DNA of 64,000 nt from Nocardiopsis algeriensis (GTDB lineage: Bacteria > Actinomycetota > Actinomycetes > Streptosporangiales > Streptosporangiaceae), in NCBI RefSeq assembly GCF_014203695.1, contig NZ_JACHJO010000005.1:248001-312000 (forward strand). The letters run 5' to 3'. A program made the position numbers and the translations under genes. Of the stretch, positions 7,545 through 16,298 are shown piece after piece. The notes beneath the pieces were generated by a model. It was not told the DNA's origin. It made no database searches and was given only the letters and a program-made list of their open reading frames with translations. The first letter of the stretch is position 1, and the number at the start of each line of letters is the position of its first letter.

Positions 7545-8810
7545 TCAGTCCCGGGAGGGCAGCCGCCCCGCCAGCCACCACAGGCCGCTGCCCAGGGCCA
7601 GGACCACCGTGCCCGCGCCGACCACGGGCAGGGGCAGACTGCACGCCAGGACGACACAGCCCACCAGCCCGCCCAGCGGTACCAGGAGCGGGGGCCGGGT
7701 CTCGTCCGGCCCCAGCCGCAGCGCCGAGGCGTTGGTGACGGTGTAGTGGACCAGGATCCCGAAGGACGCGAACGACACGGCCGCGGCGAGGTCCAGGGTC
7801 AGCACCAGGGCGATCACCACGGCGGCCACCAGGACCTGGGCCCGCAGGGCGACGGCATGGCGGCCTCTGCGCAGCGCCAGCGGACGCGGCAGGTGTCCTC
7901 GGGAGGCCATCACCGCGGTGGCTCGGGAGACGTCCGAGAGCAGGGTCAGCAGAGCGCCCAGGCAGGCCACGGCGGCACCGGCCGCCACCACCGGAACCAG
8001 CCAGGGGAACCCCGCCACGAGCACGGCGTCGGTCATGGGGGCGCCGCTGGTGATGAGCCTCTCGCGGCCCAGGACGATGAGCAGCCCGGTGCCCACGACC
8101 AGGTAGAGCAGCAGGACACCGCCGATCGACAGCGTGACGGCGCGCTGGACCGTCGTGCGGGGATCGCGCACCGATCCGCCCAGCGAGGCCACCCGGGCGT
8201 ATCCGCTGAAGGCGAAGAAGACCATTCCCGCCGCGCCCAGCACGCCGAAGGAACCCGGCCAGGGCCCCATCCCGTCGACCTCGGCGACGGCCGCCAGGCG
8301 GCCGCTGAGGAGCATGGCGGCCACCACGGCCGCCAACGTCGCCAGGACCACCGCGAGCAGGCTCCACACCGCGACCGGGGGCCTGCGCACCCCGCGATGT
8401 CCGACCACGGTGAGCACGATCACCGCGGCGGCAGCCAGCGGCCTCTCCCACCCCGGGAGCAGGTAGGCGGCGAAGGTGAGCGCCATCACCGCACATGAGG
8501 CGGTCTTGCCCACGACGAAGGCCCAGCCGGCCAGGTGGCCCCACAGGTCGCCCAGCCGCTCGCGCCCGTACACGTAGGCGCCTCCCGACTCGGGGTGGCG
8601 GGCGGCCAGCCGAGCGGAGGAGACCGCGTTGCAGTAGGCGAGGACGCCCGCGATGAGGATGGCCACCGGCAGCCAGGCGCCGGCACCCTCGGCAGCGGGA
8701 GCGAAGACGGAGAACACCCCGGCACCCAGCATCGCGGCCGCCCCGACGGCGACCGCGTCGGCGGTGCCGAGGGACCGCACGGGCCCGGACCGCGGTGATG
8801 AGGTGTTCAT
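7545..8810 (-). CDS. APC-family amino acid permease
   Basis: 421 residues, about 12 membrane helices. GAAAMLGAGVFSVFAPAA in helix 1 and the following loop PESGGAYVYG match the amino acid/polyamine/organocation superfamily. It is an inner-membrane proton-coupled uptake or exchange carrier; the substrate cannot be read from the sequence. The ATG follows GGAGA. It stands alone between the convergent NUDIX gene (13 bp away) and the terminator of the DUF1876 gene. Confidence 0.88.
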   Translation of the reverse strand: MNTSSPRSGPVRSLGTADAVAVGAAAMLGAGVFSVFAPAAEGAGAWLPVAILIAGVLAYCNAVSSARLAARHPESGGAYVYGRERLGDLWGHLAGWAFVVGKTASCAVMALTFAAYLLPGWERPLAAAAVIVLTVVGHRGVRRPPVAVWSLLAVVLATLAAVVAAMLLSGRLAAVAEVDGMGPWPGSFGVLGAAGMVFFAFSGYARVASLGGSVRDPRTTVQRAVTLSIGGVLLLYLVVGTGLLIVLGRERLITSGAPMTDAVLVAGFPWLVPVVAAGAAVACLGALLTLLSDVSRATAVMASRGHLPRPLALRRGRHAVALRAQVLVAAVVIALVLTLDLAAAVSFASFGILVHYTVTNASALRLGPDETRPPLLVPLGGLVGCVVLACSLPLPVVGAGTVVLALGSGLWWLAGRLPSRD

Positions 8811-8989
8811 CGGGTCTCCTCGCGTGTGTGCTCCCGGCCCGCACCGGCCGGCCGGGCGCTCCTTCCCGGGCTCCCCGGCGGGGCGCTGCCGTGTCCGTCT
8901 CGAGTGTGCCCGATGCCGGTGACCGACGGGTGCCTTTCCCCCTGCCGAAGGTCCCGCGAGGGGCCCGGACGGCGGCGCCCGGGCATGCG

Positions 8990-9025
8990 CGAGGCCCCCG
9001 CGCCGCCTGGCGTGCGGGGGCCTCG
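8990..9025 (-). terminator. Hairpin terminator after DUF1876 gene
   Basis: A perfect 12-bp stem (8990-9001 with 9014-9025, CGAGGCCCCCGC and complement) with a 12-base loop, located 27 bp past the DUF1876 stop on the minus strand. Confidence 0.7.
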
Positions 9026-9051
9026 GCCCTCTCCTGGGTGGGACGCTCCTG

Positions 9052-9330
9052 TCAGGTGGGACGCCACGGGATCCCGGTGTTGTCACCGATGTCCTCGGCG
9101 GCGACCTGGCGCAGCTGCCGGGAGAGGTCGGACAGCGCCCGCGAGACCGCGAGTTCCTCCCCGATCTCGGGCGCGTCGCTGTCCATCGGGTGCTTGCGCG
9201 CCATCCCGTGGCCGTGCAGCTCGGTGCCGTCGTCGGCAACCAGGCCCACCTCGGCCCGGGTGCATGCGCTGTCGCCGTCGCTCTCCCCGTCGACCAGGAC
9301 GTCGACGTTCCAGCGCTTGGTGGTGTGCAT
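9052..9330 (-). CDS. DUF1876 domain protein
   Basis: 92 residues, the typical length of DUF1876, an actinobacterial family with a small double-stranded-RNA-binding-like fold and no known function. WNVDVLVDGESDGDSACTRA and LSRQLRQVAAEDI are characteristic stretches. ATG is preceded by GGAGG at good spacing. It is monocistronic with its own terminator and divergent from the RsmC-like methyltransferase. Confidence 0.85.
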   Translation of the reverse strand: MHTTKRWNVDVLVDGESDGDSACTRAEVGLVADDGTELHGHGMARKHPMDSDAPEIGEELAVSRALSDLSRQLRQVAAEDIGDNTGIPWRPT

Positions 9331-9506
9331 GGGCGCCTCCTGCCGGACGGTTCGCCTGTGCCGCGGGAGCGGCCCCGCAGGCGTCGGACACCTCCATCTT
9401 GGACGCGACCGGACCCGGAGTGGCGGGGTTTGGCGCGTCGTTTCCCCCGGTATGCGCGATCTTTGCCACCGGCAGGTGTCCGCGTGCGTGCTGGTAGCGT
9501 CACGGC

Positions 9507-10166
9507 GTGGCCCAGCACTACTTCGACTCCGCCCCGGACGCCGCGAGCCGTCCCTCCACCGCCGACCTGGTCCTGCCCGACCTGCACCTGAGGCTGCACA
9601 CCGACCGTGGTGTGTTCTCTCCCGACAAGGTCGACCTGGGCACCCGGGTCCTGCTCGAGTCCGTTCCCGAACCGCCTCGGGACGGACGCCTGCTCGACCT
9701 GGGCTGCGGATACGGGCCGATCGCGCTGACGATGGCGCACCGCGCCCCCGGCGCCCGGGTCCTGGGGGTGGACGTCAACGCGCGGGCGGTGGGCCTGGCC
9801 CGGCGCAATGCCGAGGAGCACGGGTTCGGCAACGCCGGGTTCGCACTGGTCACGGCCGAGGGCGAGCCCGCGCACGAGCCCGGCGGGCCCGTTCAGGGGG
9901 CGCCGACGGCACAGGACCTGTCGGGGCCCTTCGACGCCGTGTGGTCCAATCCGCCGATCCGGGTGGGCAAGGGCGTGCTGCACACGATGCTGCGGACCTG
10001 GCTGGGCAGGCTGACGCCCGAGGGCACCGCCCACCTGGTGGTGCAGAAGCACCTGGGCGCCGACTCGCTGCACAGGTGGCTCGACGCCCAGGGCCTGCCC
10101 GCCGAGCGGGTGGCCTCCCGGGCGGGGTTCCGGGTGCTGGCGGTGCGCCGGGCCCCGGAGGGGTGA
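9507..10166 (+). CDS. Class I SAM methyltransferase, RsmC-like
   Basis: 219 residues. LDLGCGYGPIAL is the SAM-binding motif I, and SNPPIRVGK is the catalytic N-P-P motif of the RsmC/RlmG guanine-N2 rRNA methylases. Length equals the catalytic half of E. coli RsmC, as in other actinobacterial homologues. It probably makes m2G in 16S or 23S rRNA. GTG start has TAGCGT six bases upstream (9495-9500), so it is likely leaderless. An RNA 2'-O-methyltransferase follows 104 bp downstream, so the two may form an RNA-modification pair. Confidence 0.85.
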   Translation: MAQHYFDSAPDAASRPSTADLVLPDLHLRLHTDRGVFSPDKVDLGTRVLLESVPEPPRDGRLLDLGCGYGPIALTMAHRAPGARVLGVDVNARAVGLARRNAEEHGFGNAGFALVTAEGEPAHEPGGPVQGAPTAQDLSGPFDAVWSNPPIRVGKGVLHTMLRTWLGRLTPEGTAHLVVQKHLGADSLHRWLDAQGLPAERVASRAGFRVLAVRRAPEG

Positions 10167-10270
10167 GGGCCGTCCCGGGCAGGCGTGCGCGAGAGCATCC
10201 CGCCCGGTAACCTGGTGCGAAAAGCGGGGCCTCCGGCCCCCTCCCAGAACCGCCGAGGAACACACCGCAG

Positions 10271-10831
10271 TTGAGCACGCAGTTGCGCCCCACCGACGTC
10301 AAACGCCTGAACCGCCAGTGGCGCAGGCGCACCGAGGGGCGCCTGTCCCTGATCGTCGAGTCCGTCACCCAGCCCTTCAACCTGGGGTCGATCCTGCGCA
10401 CCTGCGCGACCTTCGGTGTGGAGACGCTGTGGCTGGCGGGCAACAGCGCCGATCCCGGCGACCCCAAGGTGGGCAAGACCGCTCTGGGGACGGCCGCGAA
10501 GGTCGACCACGTGAGGGTGCCCTCGGCCGCCGAGGCCCTGGCCGCAGCGCGCGCGGCCGGCTTCACGGTGGTCGCGCTCGAACTGGCCGACGGTGCCCTT
10601 CCGCTGCACGCCGCCCCGCTGGACACCGACGTGTGCCTGGCCGTGGGCGCTGAGGACCACGGCTGCTCCCCCGCCCTGCTGGCGGGCGCGGACGCCGTCA
10701 CCTACATTCCCCAGATCGGGCGGGTGGGATCGCTGAACGTCGCCGTGGCCACCGCGATCGCGCTCGCCGAGGCCCGCCGCCGGGAGTGGGCCTCCTTCGG
10801 CGGTGAGGCCGACGCTCCCGTCGGCGGCTGA
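10271..10831 (+). CDS. TrmH-family RNA 2'-O-methyltransferase (SpoU)
   Basis: 186 residues with the three SPOUT motifs: NLGSILRTCATFG (motif 1), GAEDHGCSP (motif 2) and IPQIGRVGSLNVAVATAIAL (motif 3, knot). It lacks the L30e-like N-terminal domain of RlmB/TsnR types, so it is closer to tRNA Gm18 methylase TrmH, which uses SAM to methylate ribose O2'. The start is TTG, with GAGGAA ten bases upstream. A short GGGAA/TTCCC hairpin follows the stop. Confidence 0.85.
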   Translation: MSTQLRPTDVKRLNRQWRRRTEGRLSLIVESVTQPFNLGSILRTCATFGVETLWLAGNSADPGDPKVGKTALGTAAKVDHVRVPSAAEALAAARAAGFTVVALELADGALPLHAAPLDTDVCLAVGAEDHGCSPALLAGADAVTYIPQIGRVGSLNVAVATAIALAEARRREWASFGGEADAPVGG

Positions 10832-10932
10832 GCGGGCCGGGAACTTTTTCCCACCTCTCAGCGTACTCACAGAGGCAGGTTTCACATCTGCCACACATCA
10901 CCCAACGCGCCACCGGCGCAGAGAGAGGAACA

Positions 10933-11076
10933 GTGGACCCGTCCCGAAGTACCAGCAGCGTCCTCGACGGATGCTGCGACACTGATCTCGACGAGCCCCA
11001 TTCTCCGAGGGGCACGCGCCTCGGCAACAGCCTCGCTCCCTGCGGGAACAGCCCCCAGGCGGTGCGTGCCCGATGA
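10933..11076 (+). CDS. 47-codon upstream ORF coupled to CNNM/CBS gene
   Basis: GTG at 10933 follows GAGAGAGGAAC, a good Shine-Dalgarno. The 47-residue ORF ends with TGA at 11074-11076, overlapping the ATG of the next gene (ATGA). The product, beginning VDPSRSTSSVLDGCC, is Ser/Pro/Cys-rich with no recognisable domain. The strong ribosome site plus four-base overlap suggests a translated leader that controls the downstream transporter gene. The downstream ATG has no convincing Shine-Dalgarno of its own, which supports coupling. Whether the peptide itself matters is unknown. Confidence 0.5.
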   Translation: MDPSRSTSSVLDGCCDTDLDEPHSPRGTRLGNSLAPCGNSPQAVRAR

Positions 11077-12458
11077 CGAGCACTCTTCTGAGCATCGCTC
11101 TGGGGGCTCTGGTGGTCTTCCTGATCACCGTCCTGACGGGCTACTTCGTCGCCCAGGAATTCGGTTACATGGCCGTCGACCGCTCGCGTCTGCGCGCGCG
11201 GGCCGCGGCCGGTGACGTCGGCGCCAAACGCGCGCTGGCCATCACCAACCGCACCTCGTTCATGCTCTCCGGCGCCCAGCTGGGCATCACCGTCACCGCT
11301 CTGCTCGTCGGCTATGTCGCCGAGCCGATGATCGGTGAGGGGATCGGCGAGCTGCTCGGCGTGGCGGGGGTGCCCGCGGGCACCGGTGTCGCCGTCGGAA
11401 CCGTGCTCGCCCTGCTGTTCTCGACCGTCGTGCAGATGGTCTTCGGCGAGCTGTTCCCCAAGAACCTGGCCATCGCCCGGCCCGAGCCCGTGGCCCGCCG
11501 CCTGGCGCTGTCCACGGGGATCTACATGAAGGTCTTCGGCCCGGTGATCTGGCTGTTCGACCAGGCCGCGATCCTGTTGCTCAAGGCCGTGCGGATCGAG
11601 CCGGTGGAGGACGTCCAGCACGCGGCGACCCCGCGCGACCTGGAGAGCATCATCGCCGAGTCCAAGGAGAGCGGCGACCTTCCCGCGGAGCTGTCCACCC
11701 TGTTGGACCGGACCCTGGACTTCCACGAGCGCACCGCCGGGCACGCGATGATCCCGCGCCCCGAGGTGACCACCGTGGAGGAGGGGGACCCGGTCAGCCG
11801 GGTCGTGGAGCTGATGGCCTCCGGCCACTCCCGCTTCCCCGTCCTGGGCGGGGGCGTGGACGACATCGTGGGCGTCATCTGCCTGCGCGACGTGCTCGCG
11901 CTGGGCGACCGCGACCTGTCGGACACCAGGGTCAGCGAGGTGGCGCGTGAGACCGTGATGGTTCCCGTATCGCTGCCGTTGCCGGTGGTGCTGGACCACT
12001 TGCGCGAGGCGAACGAGGAGTTCGCGTGCGTGGTGGACGAGTACGGCGGCCTGGCCGGCGTCATCACCACCGAGGACCTGGCCGAGGAGCTGGTCGGCGA
12101 GATCGCCGACGAGCACACCCCGGAGGAGGAGAGCCCCGTGCAGATGGGCGGTGAGGCCTCCTACTACCTGGTGCCGGGTGCCCTGCACATCGACGAGGTC
12201 GAGCGCCTGATCGACCACGACCTGCCCCAGGGTGACTACGAGACCCTGGGCGGGCTGGTGATCCACGAGCTGCACCGCCTGCCCGAGGTGGGTGACCGCG
12301 TGGACGTGGCCCTGCCGCGTCCGGCCAGTGCCCACGACAGCGACCCCGACATGGCCCTGACGCTGGTCGTCGGCTCCGTCCAGCGGCACGTGCCGCACAC
12401 CGTGGAGCTGCGGCTGCGTGAACTGGCCGGGGAAGAGGCACGGGAGGTGCGCGCATGA
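11073..12458 (+). CDS. CNNM/CBS transporter (CorC/HlyC family), first copy
   Basis: 461 residues: a CNNM (DUF21) membrane domain with about four helices in the first 190 residues, containing SGAQLGITVTALLVG, then a pair of CBS domains (about 210-330; IPRPEVTTVEEGD and VVDEYGGLAGVITTEDL), then the C-terminal CorC_HlyC domain (LGGLVIHELHRLPEVGDRV). Despite the hemolysin name these are magnesium or cobalt efflux and homeostasis proteins. It is coupled to an upstream leader ORF and overlaps the paralogue that follows (ATGA). Confidence 0.9.
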   Translation: MTSTLLSIALGALVVFLITVLTGYFVAQEFGYMAVDRSRLRARAAAGDVGAKRALAITNRTSFMLSGAQLGITVTALLVGYVAEPMIGEGIGELLGVAGVPAGTGVAVGTVLALLFSTVVQMVFGELFPKNLAIARPEPVARRLALSTGIYMKVFGPVIWLFDQAAILLLKAVRIEPVEDVQHAATPRDLESIIAESKESGDLPAELSTLLDRTLDFHERTAGHAMIPRPEVTTVEEGDPVSRVVELMASGHSRFPVLGGGVDDIVGVICLRDVLALGDRDLSDTRVSEVARETVMVPVSLPLPVVLDHLREANEEFACVVDEYGGLAGVITTEDLAEELVGEIADEHTPEEESPVQMGGEASYYLVPGALHIDEVERLIDHDLPQGDYETLGGLVIHELHRLPEVGDRVDVALPRPASAHDSDPDMALTLVVGSVQRHVPHTVELRLRELAGEEAREVRA

Positions 12459-13477
12459 GTGACATGAACATCTGGTTGGCGCTGGTGCTGACCGCGGTCA
12501 TCATCGCGCTGAGCGCGTTCTTCGTGGCCGTCGAGTTCGCGCTGGTGGCGGCCCGCCGCTACCGGCTGGAGGAGGCTGCCGAGAGCAGCGCCTCCGCACG
12601 GGCCGCGGTGCGCAGCGCCCGTGACCTGTCGCTGCTGCTGGCCGGCTCGCAGCTGGGCATCACGCTGTGCGCCCTGGCGCTGGGCGCGATCTCCAAACCG
12701 GCCGTGCACCATCTGCTGGAGCCCCTCTTCGGGGGGCTGCCGGGCGCCGTGGCGTCGGTGCTCTCGTTCGTGCTGTCGCTGGTGGTCGTGACCTTCCTGC
12801 ACCTGGTCGTCGGTGAGATGGCGCCCAAGTCGTGGGCCATCTCGCACCCGGAGAAGTCGGCGATCATGCTGGCGATCCCGATGCGGGTGTTCATGTGGTT
12901 CACCCGTCCTCTGCTGGTGGCCCTCAACGGGATGGCCAACTGGTGCCTGCACCGCATGGGCGTCGAGGCGGTGGACGAGATGTCCTCCGGGCACAATCCG
13001 GAGGACGTCCGCGAGCTGGTCGAGCACTCGGCCAAGGCCGGCGCCCTGGACGCCGAGCGCCGCGACCAGCTGGCCACGGCGCTGGAGGTCAACTCCCGTC
13101 CGCTGAGCGAGACCGTCACCGCACGCGAGGACATCGCCTGGGTGGCGCCCGACGCGGGTGTGGAGGAGATCAAGCGGGTGTCGCGCGAGTCCACGCACCT
13201 GCGCCTGGTCGTGCTGGAGAAGGTGGCCGGCAAGAGCGAACCGGTGGGTGTGCTGCACGTGCGCGAGGCTCTGACCAGCCCGGCGGGCACCACTGCCGCG
13301 GACCTCATGCGTCCGGTGCTGACCCTGCAGTCGGACACACCGATGTACGCGGCGATGAGCATCATGCGCGAGAGCCGCAGCCACCTGTCCCTGGTGGAGG
13401 AGGACGGCGAGGTGATCGGCCTGGTCACCCTCCAGGACATCCTGGACCGCCTGCTGCTGCTGGACACCGCCGCCTGA
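12455..13477 (+). CDS. CNNM/CBS transporter (CorC/HlyC family), second copy
   Basis: 340 residues: CNNM membrane domain (AGSQLGITLCALALG) and two CBS domains ending VIGLVTLQDILDRLL, but no CorC_HlyC C-terminal domain, so it is about 120 residues shorter than its neighbour. Such long/short tandem pairs are common in actinobacteria and may form a heterodimer (inference from the dimeric CNNM fold). It overlaps the previous gene by four bases and ends the operon at a strong shared terminator. Confidence 0.9.
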   Translation: MSDMNIWLALVLTAVIIALSAFFVAVEFALVAARRYRLEEAAESSASARAAVRSARDLSLLLAGSQLGITLCALALGAISKPAVHHLLEPLFGGLPGAVASVLSFVLSLVVVTFLHLVVGEMAPKSWAISHPEKSAIMLAIPMRVFMWFTRPLLVALNGMANWCLHRMGVEAVDEMSSGHNPEDVRELVEHSAKAGALDAERRDQLATALEVNSRPLSETVTAREDIAWVAPDAGVEEIKRVSRESTHLRLVVLEKVAGKSEPVGVLHVREALTSPAGTTAADLMRPVLTLQSDTPMYAAMSIMRESRSHLSLVEEDGEVIGLVTLQDILDRLLLLDTAA

Positions 13478-13493
13478 TCGGACGGGAACAGGG

Positions 13494-13527
13494 AAAGGGG
13501 GAGGGCGCCCGGGCGCCCTCCCCCTTT
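13494..13527. terminator. Bidirectional terminator between CNNM operon and ohr
   Basis: A perfect 34-bp palindrome, AAAGGGGGAGGGCGCCC and its complement with no spacer (a loop of about four bases in RNA), with A and T tracts at its two ends. It sits 16 bp after the CNNM gene and 24 bp before the ohr stop of the opposite strand, so it serves both convergent units. Confidence 0.85.
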
Positions 13528-13551
13528 CTGCGTCTCCCCCTGCGGGGCGGG

Positions 13552-13980
13552 TCAGCCCGCCTTGGCGGTCAGGGTGACGTCGATGTTGCCGCGGGTGGCG
13601 CGGGAGTAGGGGCACACCTGGTGGGCGGCGTTCACGAGTTCCTCGGCCTTGGCCTGCTCCACACCCGGGATCGTGACGGCGAGTTCGACGGCGAGCCTGA
13701 GGCCGTCCTCGTCCTTGCCGAGGCTGACCTGGGAGTCGATGCTGGAGCCCTCGACCGAGGTGCCGTCCTGGCGGGCGACCATCTTCAGGGCGCCGTGGAA
13801 GCAGGCGGCGTAGCCGACGGCGAAGAGCTGCTCGGGGTTGGTGCCCGGGCCGTCGTCGCCGCCCATGCCCTTGGGGACCGACAGCTCGACCTCGAGGCGG
13901 CCGTCGTCGGTCTTGCCGGTGCCCTTGCGGCCCTCGCCGGTGACTGCGGCGTTGGCGGTGTACATGACGTCGTATGCCAT
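13552..13980 (-). CDS. ohr: Organic hydroperoxide reductase Ohr
   Basis: 142 residues of the Ohr/OsmC fold. Catalytic cysteines are C60 (AACFHGAL) and C123 (VCPYSRATRGN), with E50 and R18 in the expected active-site places. It reduces organic and lipid hydroperoxides with dithiol (dihydrolipoamide) electrons in the cytosol. I chose ATG 13980 because GAGGAGAG lies just upstream; an in-frame ATG six codons earlier is weaker. The MarR-type regulator ohrR is 14 bp upstream on the same strand, forming an ohrR-ohr operon. Confidence 0.95.
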   Translation of the reverse strand: MAYDVMYTANAAVTGEGRKGTGKTDDGRLEVELSVPKGMGGDDGPGTNPEQLFAVGYAACFHGALKMVARQDGTSVEGSSIDSQVSLGKDEDGLRLAVELAVTIPGVEQAKAEELVNAAHQVCPYSRATRGNIDVTLTAKAG

Positions 13981-13994
13981 CTCTCTCCTCGTGT

Positions 13995-14507
13995 TCACGG
14001 CTCCGGAGAGGAGCCTTGTGGGTTCGGGGTGGTCGGGTGGGCGCCGGTGCAGGGCCGCCGGTCGGCCGCGGCCTCCACCGAGGCGGTGAGTTCACCGAGG
14101 GCCTGCCTGAGGTCGGCCAGCCGCTCGGGGTCCAGTCCTGCTGCCCGCACGACCCTGCCGGGCAGGTCCAGGGCGCGCTCGCGCAGGTCGGCGCCGCGCC
14201 GGGTGGGGGCGATCTCGACCACTCGTTCGTCGGTGGCGCTGCGCGTGCGCGTGAGCAGGCCCGAGGCCTCCAGGCGTCGCAGCAGGGGGGAGAGGGTGCC
14301 CGAGTCCAGGCGCAGGATGCGGCTGAGGCCCTTGACGGTGAGGGTGCCGTGCTCCCACAGGGCGAGCATGACCAGGTACTGGGGGTAGGTCAGCCCCAGA
14401 TCCCCCAAGAACTCGCGGTAGAGCCCGGTCAGGGCGCGGGAGGCGGCGTAGAGCGCGAAGCACAGCTGCCGCTCCAGCGCCAGGGGGTCGTCCTCGCGAA
14501 GCTCCAC
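13995..14507 (-). CDS. ohrR: OhrR, MarR-family peroxide-sensing repressor
   Basis: 170 residues. The reactive cysteine near the N-terminus is C16 (QLCFALYAASRALT), followed by the winged helix (VKGLSRILRLDSGTLSPLL, RLEASGLLTR) and basic wing ATDERVV. It binds its operator until organic peroxide oxidises C16. The start is GTG after GGAGGAGACGCCC. The C-terminal 25 residues are a proline-rich tail not typical of the family. It probably represses its own operon through the palindrome at 14573. Confidence 0.92.
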   Translation of the reverse strand: MELREDDPLALERQLCFALYAASRALTGLYREFLGDLGLTYPQYLVMLALWEHGTLTVKGLSRILRLDSGTLSPLLRRLEASGLLTRTRSATDERVVEIAPTRRGADLRERALDLPGRVVRAAGLDPERLADLRQALGELTASVEAAADRRPCTGAHPTTPNPQGSSPEP

Positions 14508-14572
14508 GGGCGTCTCCTCCCCTCCTCCCGGTACCGGTGTTCACCGTAGCAGAGAAGAGTTGTACACCAAAG

Positions 14573-14586
14573 GATTGCGCACAATC
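14573..14586 (-). promoter_or_regulatory. Probable OhrR operator
   Basis: GATTG-N4-CAATC in an AT-rich patch 66 bp upstream of ohrR, next to a second half-like element TTGTACA. OhrR proteins bind such AT-rich palindromes over their own promoter. The position fits autoregulation of ohrR-ohr; the binding itself is inferred. Confidence 0.55.
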
Positions 14587-14639
14587 TTTTTATCGGGCTC
14601 TGCGTGCGGGACCGCCCGGACGGCGGCCCCGCCACATCC

Positions 14640-16187
14640 CTACAGGAAGCGCACGCCCTGGGCCAAGGGCAACTCGCCGCCGTAGTTCACCGTGTTGGTG
14701 GCGCGGCGCATGTAGGCCTTCCACGAGTCCGATCCGGACTCGCGGCCGCCACCGGTGTCCTTCTCACCGCCGAAGGCCCCGCCGATCTCCGCGCCCGAGG
14801 TGCCGATGTTGACGTTGACGATCCCGCAGTCGGATCCGGCCGAGGACAGGAACCGCTCGGCCTCGGCCTGGTCACGGGTGAAGATCGACGAGGACAGTCC
14901 CTGGGGGACCCCGTTGTGCAGTTCCACCGCCTCGTCCAGGTCCCGGTAGGTGAGCAGGTACAGGATCGGGGCGAAGGTCTCCTCGCGTACCACCTCCGTC
15001 TGGGCCGGCATGCGCACCACGGCGGGCTCGACGTAGTAGGCCTCCTTCGCCTCCTCCGCCAGGCGCCGGGCGCCGCCGGCCAGGACCTCGCCGCCGTCGG
15101 CGCGGGCCCGGTCCAGGGCCGAGGCCATGGCGGCAAAGGCGCGCTCGCCGATCAGCGGTCCCACGAGGTTGTCCTCGTCGAAGGGGTCGCCCACGCGCTC
15201 GCGCAGCTGCCCGTAGGCCGCGGTGACGCGCTCGGCGACCCGCTCGGCCACGTCCTCGTGGACGATCAGGCGGCGCAGCGTGGTGCAGCGCTGTCCCGCG
15301 GTACCCGCCGCGGCGAACACGCAGGCGCGTACCACCAGGTCCAGGTCGGCGGAGGGGGTGACCACGGCCGCGTTGTTGCCTCCCAGTTCCAGCAGGCAGC
15401 GGCCCATGCGCTCGGCCACCCGAGGCGCGACCGCGCGGCCCATGGCGGTGGAGCCGGTCGCCGACAGCAGGGCCACCCGCGGATCCTCCACCAGCACCCC
15501 GCCGACCTCGCTTCCGCCCAGGACCAGCCGGTGGACGTCGGCGGGCGCGCCGGTGTCGGCAGCTGCCCGCATGAGCAGGCCGTGGCAGGCCAGTGCGGTG
15601 AGGGAGGTCAGCTCGGAGGGTTTCCACACCACGGTGTCACCGCACACCAGGGCGATACAGGTGTTCCAGGACCACACGGCCACCGGGAAGTTGAAGGCGG
15701 TGATGACGCCGACCACGCCCAGCGGGTGCCAGGTCTCCATGAGCCGGTGGCCGGGCCGCTCGGAGGGCATGGTGCGCCCGTACAGCTGCCGGGACAGGCC
15801 CACCGCGAACTCGCAGACGTCGATCATCTCCTGGACCTCACCCAGGGCCTCGGAGCGGATCTTGCCCGCCTCGACGGTGACCAGCTCGGCCAGGTCCTCC
15901 TTGTGTTCGCGCAGGAGCTCCCCCAGACGCCGTACCAGCGTGCCGCGCACGGGAGCGGGGGTGTCGCGCCAGACCGCGGTGAAGGCGTCGTGCGCCGAAG
16001 CGACGGCCCGCTCCGCGGAGGCGGGTGTGTCGAAGCCGATCGGAAAGAGATCCTGGCCGGTCAGCGGGGTCCTCGCGGCCCCGGCCCCATCCGAGGGCTC
16101 GGGGATCCGGTCGACACCGCACCGGTCCAGGGCGGCCCTCGCGCGTGCGGCGAGGTCCCCGGTGGCGGGGAGGGCGGAAGTGTGCAT
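14640..16187 (-). CDS. ALDH7-type aldehyde dehydrogenase (aminoadipate-semialdehyde dehydrogenase-like)
   Basis: 515 residues, the length of antiquitin-type ALDH7 enzymes. Catalytic residues are N166 (TAFNFPVA), E267 (LELGGNNAAVV) and C301 (AGQRCTTLRRL). The C-terminal GGAFGGEKDTGGGRESGSD region is the ALDH7 pattern for recognising alpha-aminoadipate semialdehyde, pointing to lysine catabolism (semialdehyde to aminoadipate with NAD). ATG 16187 is chosen after GAAGAGAGAA. It stands alone with no lysine 6-aminotransferase beside it, so the exact substrate is likely but not certain. Confidence 0.88.
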   Translation of the reverse strand: MHTSALPATGDLAARARAALDRCGVDRIPEPSDGAGAARTPLTGQDLFPIGFDTPASAERAVASAHDAFTAVWRDTPAPVRGTLVRRLGELLREHKEDLAELVTVEAGKIRSEALGEVQEMIDVCEFAVGLSRQLYGRTMPSERPGHRLMETWHPLGVVGVITAFNFPVAVWSWNTCIALVCGDTVVWKPSELTSLTALACHGLLMRAAADTGAPADVHRLVLGGSEVGGVLVEDPRVALLSATGSTAMGRAVAPRVAERMGRCLLELGGNNAAVVTPSADLDLVVRACVFAAAGTAGQRCTTLRRLIVHEDVAERVAERVTAAYGQLRERVGDPFDEDNLVGPLIGERAFAAMASALDRARADGGEVLAGGARRLAEEAKEAYYVEPAVVRMPAQTEVVREETFAPILYLLTYRDLDEAVELHNGVPQGLSSSIFTRDQAEAERFLSSAGSDCGIVNVNIGTSGAEIGGAFGGEKDTGGGRESGSDSWKAYMRRATNTVNYGGELPLAQGVRFL

Positions 16188-16298
16188 GTGATTCTCTCTT
16201 CGTCGAGAGGAGGCAGCGAACACCCATCACCCTGCCAAGGCCGGACCCTCCGGTCCAGCCCGCCGCAGGCGCCCCGGAGAGGCCGGGGCGCCGCGACG

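Noticed and set aside
14640..16187. PaaZ-type ring-opening aldehyde dehydrogenase linked to the paa operon
   Set aside because: The protein is a plain ALDH7 of 515 residues with no hydratase domain and lies 44 kb away from the paa genes.
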